Under the pieces are notes generated by a model. That model ran no database searches. It was not told the origin of the DNA and was given only the letters and a program-made list of their open reading frames with translations. A stretch of DNA of 64,000 bases from UBA2387 sp019454665 (lineage in GTDB: Bacteria; Armatimonadota; Fimbriimonadia; Fimbriimonadales; Fimbriimonadaceae), in contig BTVX01000008.1 in the NCBI GenBank assembly GCA_045862995.1, positions 67,417-131,416 on the forward strand. The letters run 5' to 3'. Positions 8,323-16,964 of the stretch are shown here, in pieces. The position numbers and the translations under genes were made by a program. Numbering within the stretch: the first letter of the stretch is position 1; every line of letters begins with the position of its first letter.

Positions 8323-9312
8323 CTAGCGCCCGATGAGCCGCGCGATCTCGGGGTCGGCCATGTTGGCCTTGTCCACCACCTTCGCGCCCGTATCCACGCG
8401 CTTCTCGACCGATTCCTTCTTCAGGTGCTTGACCATCGCCTCGACGCCCAGCTTGCCCATCAGGAATGGGTTCTGGACCACGAGCGCGTCGATCTCGCCC
8501 TTCTCCAGCCCCTCGACCAGCTTGGTCGACGAGTCGAAGCCCACGAAGCGCACCTTGCCCGCCAGCCCCGCATCCTGCAACGCACGGAGCATGCCGAACG
8601 TGCTTGACTCGTTGGGGCAATACACGGCATCGAAGCCGACGCCCGAGCCCTCGCGGAACCGCTCGATCAGGCGCTCGCTGGCCGCCTGCGCGGTTTCGGT
8701 GGTCGCCCCCGCGTACTGGTTGTCGCTGACGATCGCGACCTTCGAGACGCCCTTGACCACCGACAGGAAGCCCTCCTCGCGTTCGTGGGTGCTGGCCGAA
8801 CCCTCCTGATAGCGCAACACGAGCAGCCGGCCGCCGTTGGGCAACAGTTCGAGCATCTTCTGCCCGGCGCTCTTCCCGGCCTCAAAGTTGTCGGTGGCCA
8901 CAAAGCTGACGGTTTCCACGTCCTTGAGCCCCGAGTCTATGATCAGGACGGGGATGTTCGCGCCTTGCGCCTGGGTGACGGGGATGCGAAGGGCCGTGTC
9001 GTCGAGCGGCGCCAGCACGATACCGTCCACGCCCTGCGCCACGAAGTCCTCGACGACCTTGATCTGGTCCTCGCGATCGTCCTCCTTCATGGGGCCCTTC
9101 CAGATGACCTCCACGCCGAGTTCCGAACCCGCTTCGTTGGCTCCGGCTTGCACGGACTTCCAGAATTCGTGGGTCGAGCCCTTGGGGATCACGGCGATGC
9201 GGAGCTTGTCCGAGGTTTCTTTGCCGTCGGCCGTGCCGCCGCCCTGCTGACAGCCAAACACCATTAGGGCCGCAAGCGCGGCCGCCGCCATCGTCCAAAC
9301 GCCTTTGTTCAC
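8323..9312 (-). CDS. Periplasmic sugar-binding lipoprotein (RbsB/peripla_BP_4 type)
   Basis: A 329-residue ABC-type substrate-binding lipoprotein. The signal peptide ends in a lipobox (MVFGC, Cys21). The mature part follows the ribose/galactose binding fold: LRIAVIPKGSTHEFW, then GVDGIVLAPLDDTAL, PVLIIDSGL, VATDNFEAGKSAGQKM, a hinge crossover, and FDAVYCPNESSTFGMLRAL with VRFVGFDSSTKLVEGL. No permease or ATPase gene adjoins it, so it is an orphan receptor: either it feeds a distant transporter or works as a sensor input. The start is GTG at 9312. Confidence 0.88.
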   Translation of the reverse strand: MNKGVWTMAAAALAALMVFGCQQGGGTADGKETSDKLRIAVIPKGSTHEFWKSVQAGANEAGSELGVEVIWKGPMKEDDREDQIKVVEDFVAQGVDGIVLAPLDDTALRIPVTQAQGANIPVLIIDSGLKDVETVSFVATDNFEAGKSAGQKMLELLPNGGRLLVLRYQEGSASTHEREEGFLSVVKGVSKVAIVSDNQYAGATTETAQAASERLIERFREGSGVGFDAVYCPNESSTFGMLRALQDAGLAGKVRFVGFDSSTKLVEGLEKGEIDALVVQNPFLMGKLGVEAMVKHLKKESVEKRVDTGAKVVDKANMADPEIARLIGR

Positions 9313-9318
9313 AACGCG

Positions 9319-9324
9319 GTTTTA
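9319..9324 (-). promoter_or_regulatory. Weak -10 (TAAAAC) before the sugar-binding protein
   Basis: On the minus strand TAAAAC stands six bases before the GTG at 9312. The match is poor by itself but fits the close -10/start spacing seen at other genes here. Confidence 0.3.
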
Positions 9325-9332
9325 CCCCGAGT

Positions 9333-10010
9333 TCAGCGGCCCTTGCGTGTCTGCCAATCGGGAGGCGGAGCGTAGGCTTGGTTACGAAGGTTCATGGCCG
9401 CATGACCGTCGAAGTAGAGCCGCGACGTGTATCGGCCGTGGGGCGTGACCATGCTCGGTCTGCCGTCGGTGAAGACGGTGAAGACCAGATCCTCCAGGTA
9501 GGCCACTTTCCGCGGGTGCTCGATCGCCGCAAGCGAGAAGCTCAGAGTTCCGTCAGCGCCCACGGCTTCCCACATCTCTTGCTTACCCCCGGTAAGTGCG
9601 CCTAGGCCGTGGACAAAGATCATCCGGTAACCGAACGTGGCCGCCTTCTCGCCCTCCCAGGATTCCTCGCCGTGGACCTTGGGGTCGTGCGCGGGGCAGA
9701 AGAAGTGCTCGGGCTCCAAGCCTCCGACGGTCGTCAGCGCGGCTTTCCATTCCACCGGCTTACTGGGAATCTCCTTGCCGTGTTGGGGCCAACTCAGCCC
9801 GTAGGTCACCATCGGAGGCAGCTTGTCGTCGTTGGCTGCGGCGTAGAGCAAGGTGGCTTGGCCCAGCTTGCCCAAATTGTCCAGACAGCGCACAGAGAGG
9901 TCTTGCGTTTGGGCAAGGCCCACCACGCAGCTCCATGACGCAAGCACCATTCCGCTCACCAAGACTAGGCCCATGAAGCCCCGTGTCGAAGTCAAGATTG
10001 CGTTGTTCAT
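9333..10010 (-). CDS. Secreted H-X9-DG domain protein
   Basis: A 225-residue exported protein with an N-terminal hydrophobic segment (about 11-34) but without the pseudopilin cleavage motif. It carries the landmarks of the DUF1559/H-X9-DG group: CLDNLGKLGQATLLYAAAND (Leu-rich helix followed by the conserved N-D), a FFCPAHDP segment, and near the C-terminus PHGRYTSRLYFDGHA, exactly H-X9-DG. The family is abundant in Planctomycetes and Armatimonadota; its function is not known. The start at 10010 has GGAG about 10 nt upstream; it rules out the longer Arg-rich extension. The Cys-rich gene lies upstream in the same direction. Confidence 0.78.
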   Translation of the reverse strand: MNNAILTSTRGFMGLVLVSGMVLASWSCVVGLAQTQDLSVRCLDNLGKLGQATLLYAAANDDKLPPMVTYGLSWPQHGKEIPSKPVEWKAALTTVGGLEPEHFFCPAHDPKVHGEESWEGEKAATFGYRMIFVHGLGALTGGKQEMWEAVGADGTLSFSLAAIEHPRKVAYLEDLVFTVFTDGRPSMVTPHGRYTSRLYFDGHAAMNLRNQAYAPPPDWQTRKGR

Positions 10011-10041
10011 CTGAAGGTTTCTCCGGATACGTCGTGTCCAA

Positions 10042-10389
10042 TCAGTCTGGCGGTTGACCCCACATGCAGTCCCCGCCCGCCTCTGTGCACTGCGGCCTCT
10101 CCTGAGCCGTCGGCGCATCTTCAATATAAGCTGTACAAGCCGCGTTGGAATAGTATTTGATCTTTGGACACGTGACCTTGGACCAAGCGCATCCCGTGCT
10201 CCCGGTGAACAGCTTGTTTCCAAACGATGCACGCTTCGCCCACTTCACGTTCGGTACCACCTCGGTGCACTCCTGGCAACAGGCATTGTATGGCTGGCAA
10301 CACGCGGACCCGCCGTTCAACGCATAGTTGGCTCCCATCGCCACCAAAGCAACCGCTCCCAATAACGCCAAGGCCAAGATCGGCTTCAT
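10042..10389 (-). CDS. Small Cys-rich exported protein
   Basis: A 115-residue protein with a signal peptide or N-terminal anchor (KPILALALLGAVALVAMG, about 2-20). The mature chain contains ten cysteines, including two CC pairs (SACCQPYNACCQEC), spaced in a way that suggests five disulfides. The family is not recognised. It precedes the H-X9-DG protein by 31 nt on the same strand, so both may be one secreted unit. The ATG at 10389 sits 9 nt after a TATGAT hexamer; a slightly longer start at 10410 is possible. Confidence 0.6.
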   Translation of the reverse strand: MKPILALALLGAVALVAMGANYALNGGSACCQPYNACCQECTEVVPNVKWAKRASFGNKLFTGSTGCAWSKVTCPKIKYYSNAACTAYIEDAPTAQERPQCTEAGGDCMWGQPPD

Positions 10390-10421
10390 TTCGGTCCCAT
10401 CATACGACAAAGTCGCACACT

Positions 10422-10431
10422 CCCCCCCCCC
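10422..10431 (+). repeat. Homopolymer of ten C
   Basis: A run of ten C (ten G on the minus strand) in the short space between hutI and the Cys-rich gene, upstream of the latter's -10 candidate. Such tracts change length easily. Confidence 0.9.
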
Positions 10432-10443
10432 GCGCCAAATTGT

Positions 10444-11676
10444 TCATCTAAAATTCAGATTGTAACAGATGCCGGGGAGCCCGTGCACCGTGGCTACATC
10501 TGGCCAATACGCCAATTCTCGATAGTCCTCCGCCTCCCAGACTGCGAAGTCCGCCGCCATACCGGGCATGAGCGCGCCATGCGACGTTTCCAAGCCCAAC
10601 GTGGCCGCTGCGTTCACGGTAACCGCCGTCAGGCACTCGGCGGGAGTCATTCGCATGAAGCGGCACGCGAGCGCCATGCAGAACGGCAACGAAGGAACGG
10701 GCGAAGAACCCGGGTTGAAGTCGGTCGCGAGCACGACGGGCAGCCCCGCGTCCACCATCTCCCTGCCCAGCGGGTAGCGGGATAGGCCCAGCCCCCAAAC
10801 CGAACCGGGCAACAACACCGGCGTCACACCTGCTTCGGCGAGAGCGGCGATGCCGTCGGCGCCCGTGTGCTCCAAGTGGTCGGCCGTCCGGGCGCTCAGG
10901 CGCGCCGCCAACACCGCCCCGCCCGAATCCGCCAGTTGGTCCACGTGCATCCGCAGCCCCAGCCCGTGCGCCCGCGCCGCCAAAGCCAGGCGCTCGGCGT
11001 CCTCGTGCGAAAAGTAACCCTCTTCGACGAAGACGTCCACGTCCCGCGCCAGTTCCTCGCGCGCCGCCAAGGGCACGAGTTCACCGCAGACCATGGCGAG
11101 ATAGGCTTCGGGGTCTTGGTCCTTGGGGTAGGCATGCGCGGCGAGCAACGTAGGCACGACCCGTGGCCGCAAGGACTGCAACGCCCGCAGGCTGCGGAGT
11201 TCGCCATCCCGGTCTAGAGCGTAACCCGTTTTCGCTTCCGCTATCGTCGTACCGTGTCGTCCCAACAGGTCGAAGTGGTGGGAAGCCCTCTTCGCTAGCT
11301 CCTCTGTGTTCAGAGGGCGCGTGGCCCCAACGGTCCGCCAGATGCCGCCACCGTCAGTCGCGATCTCGGCATAAGTCTTCCCTTGGCTTCGCGCCTCGAA
11401 ATCGTCCAAACGGTCGCCACCAAACACCAAGTGCGTGTGCGCATCCACCAGACCCGGGGTGATCAGCCTCCCCCCGGCATCGCAGTAGTCCGCATCGGCG
11501 GGCGCGATCCATTCGATCTCGTCTTGGGGGCCGACCGCCTCGATCTTGCCGTCGCGAACGATCATCGCCGCGTCCGTGATCAAGCCGATATCGCCCATCT
11601 CGGAACCGACCCGCGCGCGCTTGGGGCCCTGCATGGTCACGATCTGACCACATTGCCCGACGACCAACGGCCTCAC
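10444..11676 (-). CDS. hutI: Imidazolonepropionase
   Basis: Hydrolyses imidazolone-propionate to N-formimino-glutamate, step three of histidine degradation, in the cytoplasm. The 410-residue protein shows the amidohydrolase metal motif VDAHTHLVFGGDR (H80, H82) and the family blocks DDFEARSQGKTYAEIATDGGGI, SARTADHLEHTGADGIAAL and LATDFNPGSSPVPSLP. The start codon overlaps the stop of hutG (ATGA), so the two are one operon and translationally coupled. hutH is in the same window but separate; hutU was not seen. Confidence 0.95.
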   Translation of the reverse strand: MRPLVVGQCGQIVTMQGPKRARVGSEMGDIGLITDAAMIVRDGKIEAVGPQDEIEWIAPADADYCDAGGRLITPGLVDAHTHLVFGGDRLDDFEARSQGKTYAEIATDGGGIWRTVGATRPLNTEELAKRASHHFDLLGRHGTTIAEAKTGYALDRDGELRSLRALQSLRPRVVPTLLAAHAYPKDQDPEAYLAMVCGELVPLAAREELARDVDVFVEEGYFSHEDAERLALAARAHGLGLRMHVDQLADSGGAVLAARLSARTADHLEHTGADGIAALAEAGVTPVLLPGSVWGLGLSRYPLGREMVDAGLPVVLATDFNPGSSPVPSLPFCMALACRFMRMTPAECLTAVTVNAAATLGLETSHGALMPGMAADFAVWEAEDYRELAYWPDVATVHGLPGICYNLNFR

Positions 11677-12566
11677 GGCGAGACGATCTCCAAGAAGACC
11701 CGCGCCGCAGCCAACGCCGTCGCCTCGTTGATGTCCTTCGAGGGGTCCAACTCGACGAGGTCCATCGCGACCACCTGCGGGTGCCTCTTCAGGTGGGCCA
11801 CGGCCTGCAACAGCTCGCGAGGGCTAGCCCCACCCGGCCGGCTGCCCGGGCATCCAGGCGCAAACGCGCGATCCATCACGTCGAGGTCAATGTCCGCGTA
11901 GATCCAATCCACCCGCGCCGCCAGCGACGCGAGGCCACGCACGACCCCCTCGGCCAGACTCATGTCTTCGGCTCGGACGACGTGGATGCCCGAATCCTTG
12001 GCGACTGCAGCGTAAGCGGGCGAATTGGCGAACGGCTGGATGCCCACCTGCACCACATTCCGGCCCGGCAGGCCGTCTTCCAGCAGGCCCCGAATCGGGT
12101 TGCCGTTCATCGGCCCGCCTTCGGTCGAGCGCAAGTCGAAATGGGCGTCCAAAGTGATGGCTCCAACGCGTTCGAGAGCGACGCGTCGGGCACGGGCCAG
12201 CCCACGCACCGCGCCCCGAGTCAGGCCGTTGTCACCGCCGAACAACACCAGCCGCTCGCCAACTCCCAGCGAGGCGACGGCCTCTTCGATCGCGGCGACT
12301 TCCCCATCGGCGTCATCCTCGGGCAAGACGACGTCGCCCGCGTCCCAACACTCCGTGAGGGGCGAGCCGTCTCCGGGCCAAAGCGAGTAGCGCGCCAGCG
12401 CCTGCCGGATCGCTTGCGGACCCAAATCGTAGCGCCCGGGCGTCACCGAACGGTTCATCGGCACGCCGAGCACGGTCACCGGCGAGCCTTTGCGACCCTG
12501 GGCCAGCCAGTGGGAGGCGCGGGGCCATTGCGGGTCTTCGCGCGGCGTCACGGCTCCATCATACAT
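11673..12566 (-). CDS. hutG: Formimidoylglutamase (arginase/ureohydrolase family)
   Basis: Probable last step of histidine degradation: formimino-glutamate to glutamate plus formamide. The 297-residue protein has the ureohydrolase metal motifs: GGDN at 110-113, DAHFD at 140-144 and DIDLDVMD at 225-232. The His expected in GGDH is Asn; I recall the same change in some formimidoylglutamases, which together with the hutI coupling argues against arginase or agmatinase. Glutamate binding is consistent with PMNGNPIRGLL after the second motif. It starts right after metX (7-nt gap), so metX-hutG-hutI may share a transcript. Confidence 0.85.
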   Translation of the reverse strand: MYDGAVTPREDPQWPRASHWLAQGRKGSPVTVLGVPMNRSVTPGRYDLGPQAIRQALARYSLWPGDGSPLTECWDAGDVVLPEDDADGEVAAIEEAVASLGVGERLVLFGGDNGLTRGAVRGLARARRVALERVGAITLDAHFDLRSTEGGPMNGNPIRGLLEDGLPGRNVVQVGIQPFANSPAYAAVAKDSGIHVVRAEDMSLAEGVVRGLASLAARVDWIYADIDLDVMDRAFAPGCPGSRPGGASPRELLQAVAHLKRHPQVVAMDLVELDPSKDINEATALAAARVFLEIVSP

Positions 12567-12572
12567 CGCGCC

Positions 12573-13655
12573 TCAGCGTTCGAGGAATGCCCGTACGAGG
12601 TCGCCCTGATGCACGCCGTCCAGCAGGAACGCGTCGTGGCCCATCGGCAGGGCGATGTTGTGCCACGCCGAGGGGCACCCTGCGGCCAGCGCCATCCCGT
12701 GCAGTTCCTCGCTCTGGTGCGGTGGGTAGATCCAGTCGCTGGTGAAGCTGGTGAACATGTACTCGGATTGCGACCCAGCAAGGCTCGTGCGCTCGTAATA
12801 GTCTATGGCCCGAGTCAGGTACAGCAAGCTGTTGGCGTCGAACCGCTTGGTGAACTTGTCGCCCTGGTAGTTCAGGTAGCTCTCGACCTGAAACTCCACG
12901 CCAAGCCGGTGGTCGAACGTGTCCTTGTCCTGGAGGCGTCTGCCGAATTTCTGGTCGAAGGCAGCCTCGCTCAGGTAGCTCAGGTGGCCCACGATGCGCG
13001 CGACGGCCAGGCCCTGGTCGGGGCCATCGCCTTCCTGGTAGAGTCCGCCCGCCCATTTGGGGTCGCGCATGACGGCTTGGCGCGCGGCCTCGTTGAACCC
13101 GATCTGCATGGCGTTGTGCGCGCGGGCCGAGGCCGTGATGAACGCCTTGCGGACCCGGCCCGGCTGGCGCAGCGTCCATTCCAGCGCCTGCATGCCGCCC
13201 ATGCTGCCGCCTGCGACGCACAGGGCCTGCTCGATGCCCAGGTGGTCGAGAAGGCGGTATTGCACTTCGACCATGTCGCCCACGGTGACGATGGGAAAGC
13301 GCGTTCGCCAGGGGCTGCCGTCGGGGTGCGGCGAAGCGGGGCCGGTGGTGCCTTGGCAGCCGCCCAGAGCGTTGGTCCCGATCACGAAGTACCTCTCGGT
13401 GTCGAAGGCCCTCCCCGGCCCGACCATGCGGTCCCACCAGCCGATGGCGTGAGAGTCGCCCGAAAGCGCGTGGCAGATGACGACGGCGTTCGATCGGTCG
13501 GCGTTCAGTTCGCCCCACGTCTCGTAGGCGACGACGACGCTGGGCAGGTGACCGCCCGCCTCGCAATCGAGTGGACCGACATCGGCGAGGAGGACGCGCT
13601 TGGCGGTTGGGTCGAGGCGCTCGTTCTCTTGGAACAGGGCGGGGTCGAAGGCCAT
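12573..13655 (-). CDS. metX: Homoserine O-acetyltransferase (or succinyltransferase)
   Basis: Acylates homoserine with acetyl-CoA for methionine synthesis. The 360-residue alpha/beta-hydrolase has the MetX blocks VVVAYETWGELN, CHALSGDSHA, GTNALGGCQGTTGP and the nucleophile elbow AGGSMGGMQALEW (Ser151), with the catalytic Asp in FTSDWIYPP and His in PMGHDAFLLD. The ATG at 13655 has a fine Shine-Dalgarno (GGAGGG, 5 nt spacing); the in-frame extension to 13697 is unlikely. Acyl-donor specificity (acetyl or succinyl) cannot be settled by eye. Confidence 0.93.
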   Translation of the reverse strand: MAFDPALFQENERLDPTAKRVLLADVGPLDCEAGGHLPSVVVAYETWGELNADRSNAVVICHALSGDSHAIGWWDRMVGPGRAFDTERYFVIGTNALGGCQGTTGPASPHPDGSPWRTRFPIVTVGDMVEVQYRLLDHLGIEQALCVAGGSMGGMQALEWTLRQPGRVRKAFITASARAHNAMQIGFNEAARQAVMRDPKWAGGLYQEGDGPDQGLAVARIVGHLSYLSEAAFDQKFGRRLQDKDTFDHRLGVEFQVESYLNYQGDKFTKRFDANSLLYLTRAIDYYERTSLAGSQSEYMFTSFTSDWIYPPHQSEELHGMALAAGCPSAWHNIALPMGHDAFLLDGVHQGDLVRAFLER

Positions 13656-13699
13656 AGACCCTCCAGTGTGGACGATTTGGCCCGCCAAACAAAACAAGG

Positions 13700-13721
13700 C
13701 CCCTGGGCCGAGACCCAGGGG
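13700..13721 (-). terminator. Rho-independent terminator of the flagellin gene
   Basis: On the minus strand an 8-bp perfect stem (CCCCTGGG / CCCAGGGG) with a 6-nt loop is followed by CCTTGTTTTGTTT, about 32 nt after the flagellin stop and before metX. Confidence 0.85.
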
Positions 13722-13753
13722 TTGAGCATTTACCTTGTCGTTTTGCGTTGCCG

Positions 13754-15181
13754 TTACCGGAGCAGGGAGAGAACCGATTGCGGAGCGCTGTTGGCTTGCG
13801 CCAGCATCGCCAGACCGGACTGCTGGAGGATCTGAAGCTTCGTGAACTTCGTCATCTCCTCGGCGACGTCCGCGTCGCGGATGGCCGATTCGGAGGCGGC
13901 CAGGTTCTCCTTGGCGACGCCGAGGTTTCGGACCTGCGACTCGAGCGTGTTGCGCATGAAGTTGCCGATCGAACCGCGGGCTTCGGACACCTCTTCGATG
14001 GCCTTGTCAATGACTTGCATCGCCTGGGTGGCCGCCGCGCCGCTCGTGATGTCGAGGTTGGACAGGTTGAGGCCGGAGACCACGCCCGAGCCGAGTTGGC
14101 TGGATGCGAAGTTGCCGAGCGACAAGCCCGCCGTCTGTCCCGCGTTCGCGCCGATCTGGAACTGGGTGGTTCCCACGTTGAGCTGGCCGACCGAAGTCGC
14201 CGCGCCCAAGAGGTTGCCGTTCTCGGTCAGCGTGATCGTGTTGCCGTAGGCATCCCGCAGGTTGAGGCCCGTGCCCTGGTCGAAGGTGACCGTGGCAGCG
14301 GAGCCGCCGACCGTGACGGAGACGCTGGCGACCGCGTTGACGCCCGAGTCGGAGGTCGCACCCGCCGCCGAGAGCAGCACGCCGCTCGCGTCGTTCAGGT
14401 TGACTTCGGCCGATGCGCCGTAGGCCTTGCTGGTGAGGACGACGCCTGCGCCGGCGGTCCAAGAGGCCGTGACCCCCGTGACTTCCGAAGACTGGTTGAT
14501 CTTGGCAACGACGTCGCTGATGGTGTCGGAGCTCGACGTGGTGAACGTCTTGCCGTTGAGCGAGAACGAGCCCGCTGTCATGGTCGTGGTGGCTGCCGCA
14601 AACGTGCGGGAACCGGTGAGGGTCGCACGCTCGGCGTCCGTGGTCACGTTGACCGTCACGAGCGAATCCGCCGTGATGGCCTGACCGTTGAACGTGCCGC
14701 CGAAGTTGATGTAGCTGACGTTGGCCGCGCTGATCGAGGACGCCACAACGCCGGCGCTGCCGTCAATCAGTTTCTTGCCGCCAAACTGCGTCTGCTGCGC
14801 GATGCGGCTGATGGACTCGGCGATCGAGTTGAGCTGGCTCTGGTTCGCCTGAACCTGCGAGTCGCTCAGCGTCGCGCTGTTCGCACCGGCGACGGCCAAC
14901 GCTCGGGCATCCTTGAGCAGGGTGCCGATCTCGTTGAGCGCGCCTTCGGCGGTCTTGGCGAAGTTCATCGCGTCTTGGTTGTTGCGAACGGCCTGGTCGA
15001 TGCCGGCGATCTGGGCCCGGAAGGTCTCCGAGATGATCAGACCCGCAGGATCGTCCGCGCCAGAGTTGATGCGGAGACCCGTCGAGAGCCGAGTGATCGA
15101 GCGGTTGGCCTCGATGTTCGTCGAGTTCAGGTTGCGCAAAGCGCCCATTGCTGAAATGTTCGTGTTGATACGAAACGACAT
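13754..15181 (-). CDS. fliC: Flagellin
   Basis: Filament subunit of the flagellum, 475 residues. The conserved D0/D1 ends are both present: the N-terminus (SFRINTNISAMGALRNLN, then STGLRINSGADDPAGLIISE) and the C-terminus (SIGNFMRNTLESQVRNL, ESAIRDADVAEEMTKF and the final SVLSLLR). The middle (about 180-370) is Thr/Ser/Ala/Gly-rich and variable, as expected for the exposed D2/D3 domains, and could carry glycans. A strong Shine-Dalgarno (GGAGGAAAC) precedes the ATG and a strong terminator follows, so it is monocistronic and highly expressed. No other flagellar genes lie in the window. Confidence 0.97.
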   Translation of the reverse strand: MSFRINTNISAMGALRNLNSTNIEANRSITRLSTGLRINSGADDPAGLIISETFRAQIAGIDQAVRNNQDAMNFAKTAEGALNEIGTLLKDARALAVAGANSATLSDSQVQANQSQLNSIAESISRIAQQTQFGGKKLIDGSAGVVASSISAANVSYINFGGTFNGQAITADSLVTVNVTTDAERATLTGSRTFAAATTTMTAGSFSLNGKTFTTSSSDTISDVVAKINQSSEVTGVTASWTAGAGVVLTSKAYGASAEVNLNDASGVLLSAAGATSDSGVNAVASVSVTVGGSAATVTFDQGTGLNLRDAYGNTITLTENGNLLGAATSVGQLNVGTTQFQIGANAGQTAGLSLGNFASSQLGSGVVSGLNLSNLDITSGAAATQAMQVIDKAIEEVSEARGSIGNFMRNTLESQVRNLGVAKENLAASESAIRDADVAEEMTKFTKLQILQQSGLAMLAQANSAPQSVLSLLR

Positions 15182-15492
15182 GTTTCCTCCGTGTCCGGTC
15201 CGGTGACCGGGGTTCTGCGGGGCGCTGCCTGGACCACCTGGTCCCTCTCACGCGGAGCTTCCGTGCTGCCCGCTGGCTCTCTCATTGGCCCGTCGGAAAC
15301 CGCTCAATCTGTCAGCATTACCGGGTGTCCCGAATCCCAGCAACCCTGCTAGCTGGTAGTTCTGGCGGCATGACGGTCGGCGGCGAGGCCGGCCAGGAAT
15401 CGAACCGACAGAAGGCCGCGCCGATGTGCCCCCCCCAGGCAGTTCTGGACGGCTGGTGCAACGCCCGAACACGGGGTACAGTAGCCGAGAAC
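15182..15492. other. Intergenic region between divergent fliC and mqnE
   Basis: About 310 bp without a convincing gene. It should hold the flagellin leader and promoter (minus strand) and the mqnE promoter (plus strand; TACAGT at 15477-15482 is a possible -10). A C8 run lies at 15426-15433. Several GC-rich inverted segments are present, but no riboswitch consensus was recognised. Confidence 0.7.
15282..15307 (-). promoter_or_regulatory. Possible sigma-28-like flagellin promoter
   Basis: On the minus strand TTGA (15307-15304), a 14-nt spacer and GCCAATGA (15289-15282) resemble the flagellar TAAA-N15-GCCGATAA pattern, with 6 of 8 matches in the -10 half. It would give a leader of about 100 nt. 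The match is suggestive only. Confidence 0.35.
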
Positions 15493-16647
15493 GTGGCCAT
15501 TTCCGCTGAGCGCATCGTCGGTTCCGAACTCGTCGACATCGCCGCCAAGGTCGAGGCGGGCGAACGGCTGTCCCGCGAAGACGGCCTCAGGCTCTACGCC
15601 ACGCCCAACCTGACCGCCGTCGGATGGCTTGCCAACCAGGTCCGGGAGCGCTGGCACGGACCGAAGACCTACTTCGTCCGCAACCAGCACATCAACTACA
15701 CGAACATCTGCAACAAGTTCTGCAAGTTCTGCAGCTTCTATGCCAAAAAAGGCGGCCCCGACCCCTACGAGATGAGCCTCGACGAAGTGCGGCGACGGCT
15801 CGAATGGCACAAGGACGTCCCGATCACCGAGGTCCACATGGTGGGCGGGATCAACCCTCGGCTTCCTTACTCCTACTACATGGACCTGGTGCGGACGGTG
15901 AAAGACGTGCGCCCCGGCGTCCACGTCAAGGCGTTCACGGCCGTCGAGATCGTCGAAATCGCACGTGTGGGCAAAGTCTCGTTTGAGCAGGCGCTCGCCG
16001 ACCTCATCGAGGCTGGGCTCGATTCCCTGCCCGGGGGCGGCATCGAGGTGCTCTCCGACCGCGTTCACCGCGAGCTGTTCGGCAAGAAACTGAACGGCGA
16101 AGAGTGGAAGGCCGTCGCCCGGGCGGCAGCCAAGCTGGGCCTGAAGCAGTACGCCACCATGCTCTACGGCCACATCGAGACGGACGAGGAGCGCGTGGAC
16201 CACCTCATCCAACTGCGCGAACTCCAGGACGAGACGGGCCACTTCCTCACATTCACGCCGCTTTCCTTCCACCCGGAAGGCACGGAACTCGAGCACATCA
16301 AGCCGCTCACGGGCGACGTGGACCTGCGGAACATCGCGGTCAGCCGCCTCATGCTGGACAACTTCGCCCACATCAAGAGCTTCTGGATCATGAACACCGC
16401 GCCGGTCACGCAAGCGGCGCTGTGGTACGGCGCAGACGATGCCGACGGACTGGTCCACGAGTACGAAATCACGTACAAGGACGGCGAGTGGGGCAACAAG
16501 CGGCAGGCGCTCACCTACGACAACATGGTTTACATGATCGAAGAGGTGGGCCGTGTGCCGATCGAGCGCGACTCGCTGTACCATGAGATCGTGCGCGAGC
16601 AGCCCGTGACCCCCAAGCGCACGCTCATCCCGCTCGCGCAGGCGTGA
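15493..16647 (+). CDS. mqnE: Aminofutalosine synthase (radical SAM)
   Basis: Joins a SAM-derived radical to 3-[(1-carboxyvinyl)oxy]benzoate in the futalosine route to menaquinone. The radical-SAM cluster motif is CNKFCKFC, i.e. CxxxCxxC, preceded by NQHINYTNI. MqnE-type blocks follow: AGLDSLPGGGIEV, LKQYATMLYGHIET, RELQDETGHFLTFTPLSFHP, and LDNFAHIKSFWIM with ALWYGADDADG. These favour MqnE over MqnC. GTG at 15493 starts the protein just before the first helix (384 aa); in-frame ATGs at 15370 and 15424 would add a low-complexity tail. No other mqn gene is in the window. Confidence 0.88.
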   Translation: MAISAERIVGSELVDIAAKVEAGERLSREDGLRLYATPNLTAVGWLANQVRERWHGPKTYFVRNQHINYTNICNKFCKFCSFYAKKGGPDPYEMSLDEVRRRLEWHKDVPITEVHMVGGINPRLPYSYYMDLVRTVKDVRPGVHVKAFTAVEIVEIARVGKVSFEQALADLIEAGLDSLPGGGIEVLSDRVHRELFGKKLNGEEWKAVARAAAKLGLKQYATMLYGHIETDEERVDHLIQLRELQDETGHFLTFTPLSFHPEGTELEHIKPLTGDVDLRNIAVSRLMLDNFAHIKSFWIMNTAPVTQAALWYGADDADGLVHEYEITYKDGEWGNKRQALTYDNMVYMIEEVGRVPIERDSLYHEIVREQPVTPKRTLIPLAQA

Positions 16648-16657
16648 GGCGCACTGG

Positions 16658-16954
16658 ATGCCGTTGTTCCGTGTTGTCGAGGCACCCGAGGCGAACGCGC
16701 TTGGAGCGAGCAGAGGCCTTCCGACGCGGCCTCCTACGGGTCAGGAGTCGAAACCGTTCTTCACGACATGGGAGCAGGCCCTCAGGTACCAGGAACAGAT
16801 TGACCGCCTGTTTGGACCTACCCAGATCTGGCGGTTCGACAACCCAGATGATGTTGGCGAAGAGGGCCCACCGGTTGACACCGTCCCTGGCCCAACTTGG
16901 CACGTGCCAAACAGTGACCTCGCCCGACTCTCCCCGGGGGAGCGTGTAAACTGA
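16658..16954 (+). CDS. Hypothetical protein
   Basis: A 98-residue protein starting 10 nt after mqnE. The central part (FFTTWEQALRYQEQIDRLFG, then IWRFDNPDDVGEE) looks like genuine helix-plus-turn protein sequence, but no family is recognised. No signal peptide or membrane segment. Ten bases separate it from the next gene, so the two probably form a pair. Possibly accessory, since the patch ends in a toxin-antitoxin module. Confidence 0.5.
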   Translation: MPLFRVVEAPEANALGASRGLPTRPPTGQESKPFFTTWEQALRYQEQIDRLFGPTQIWRFDNPDDVGEEGPPVDTVPGPTWHVPNSDLARLSPGERVN

Positions 16955-16964
16955 AACCAATCCC

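Noticed and set aside
11781..13835. Long plus-strand open frame opposite hutG and metX
   Set aside because: It is the antisense shadow of two clear enzymes on the minus strand.
15182..15420. Possible c-di-GMP or other riboswitch in the flagellin leader
   Set aside because: GC-rich inverted segments are present, but the conserved GEMM core bases were not found on either strand.
15390..15425. tRNA-like T-loop (GGTTCGATTCC on the minus strand) upstream of mqnE
   Set aside because: The flanking 5-bp T-stem does not pair and no D-arm, anticodon arm or acceptor stem can be built around it.
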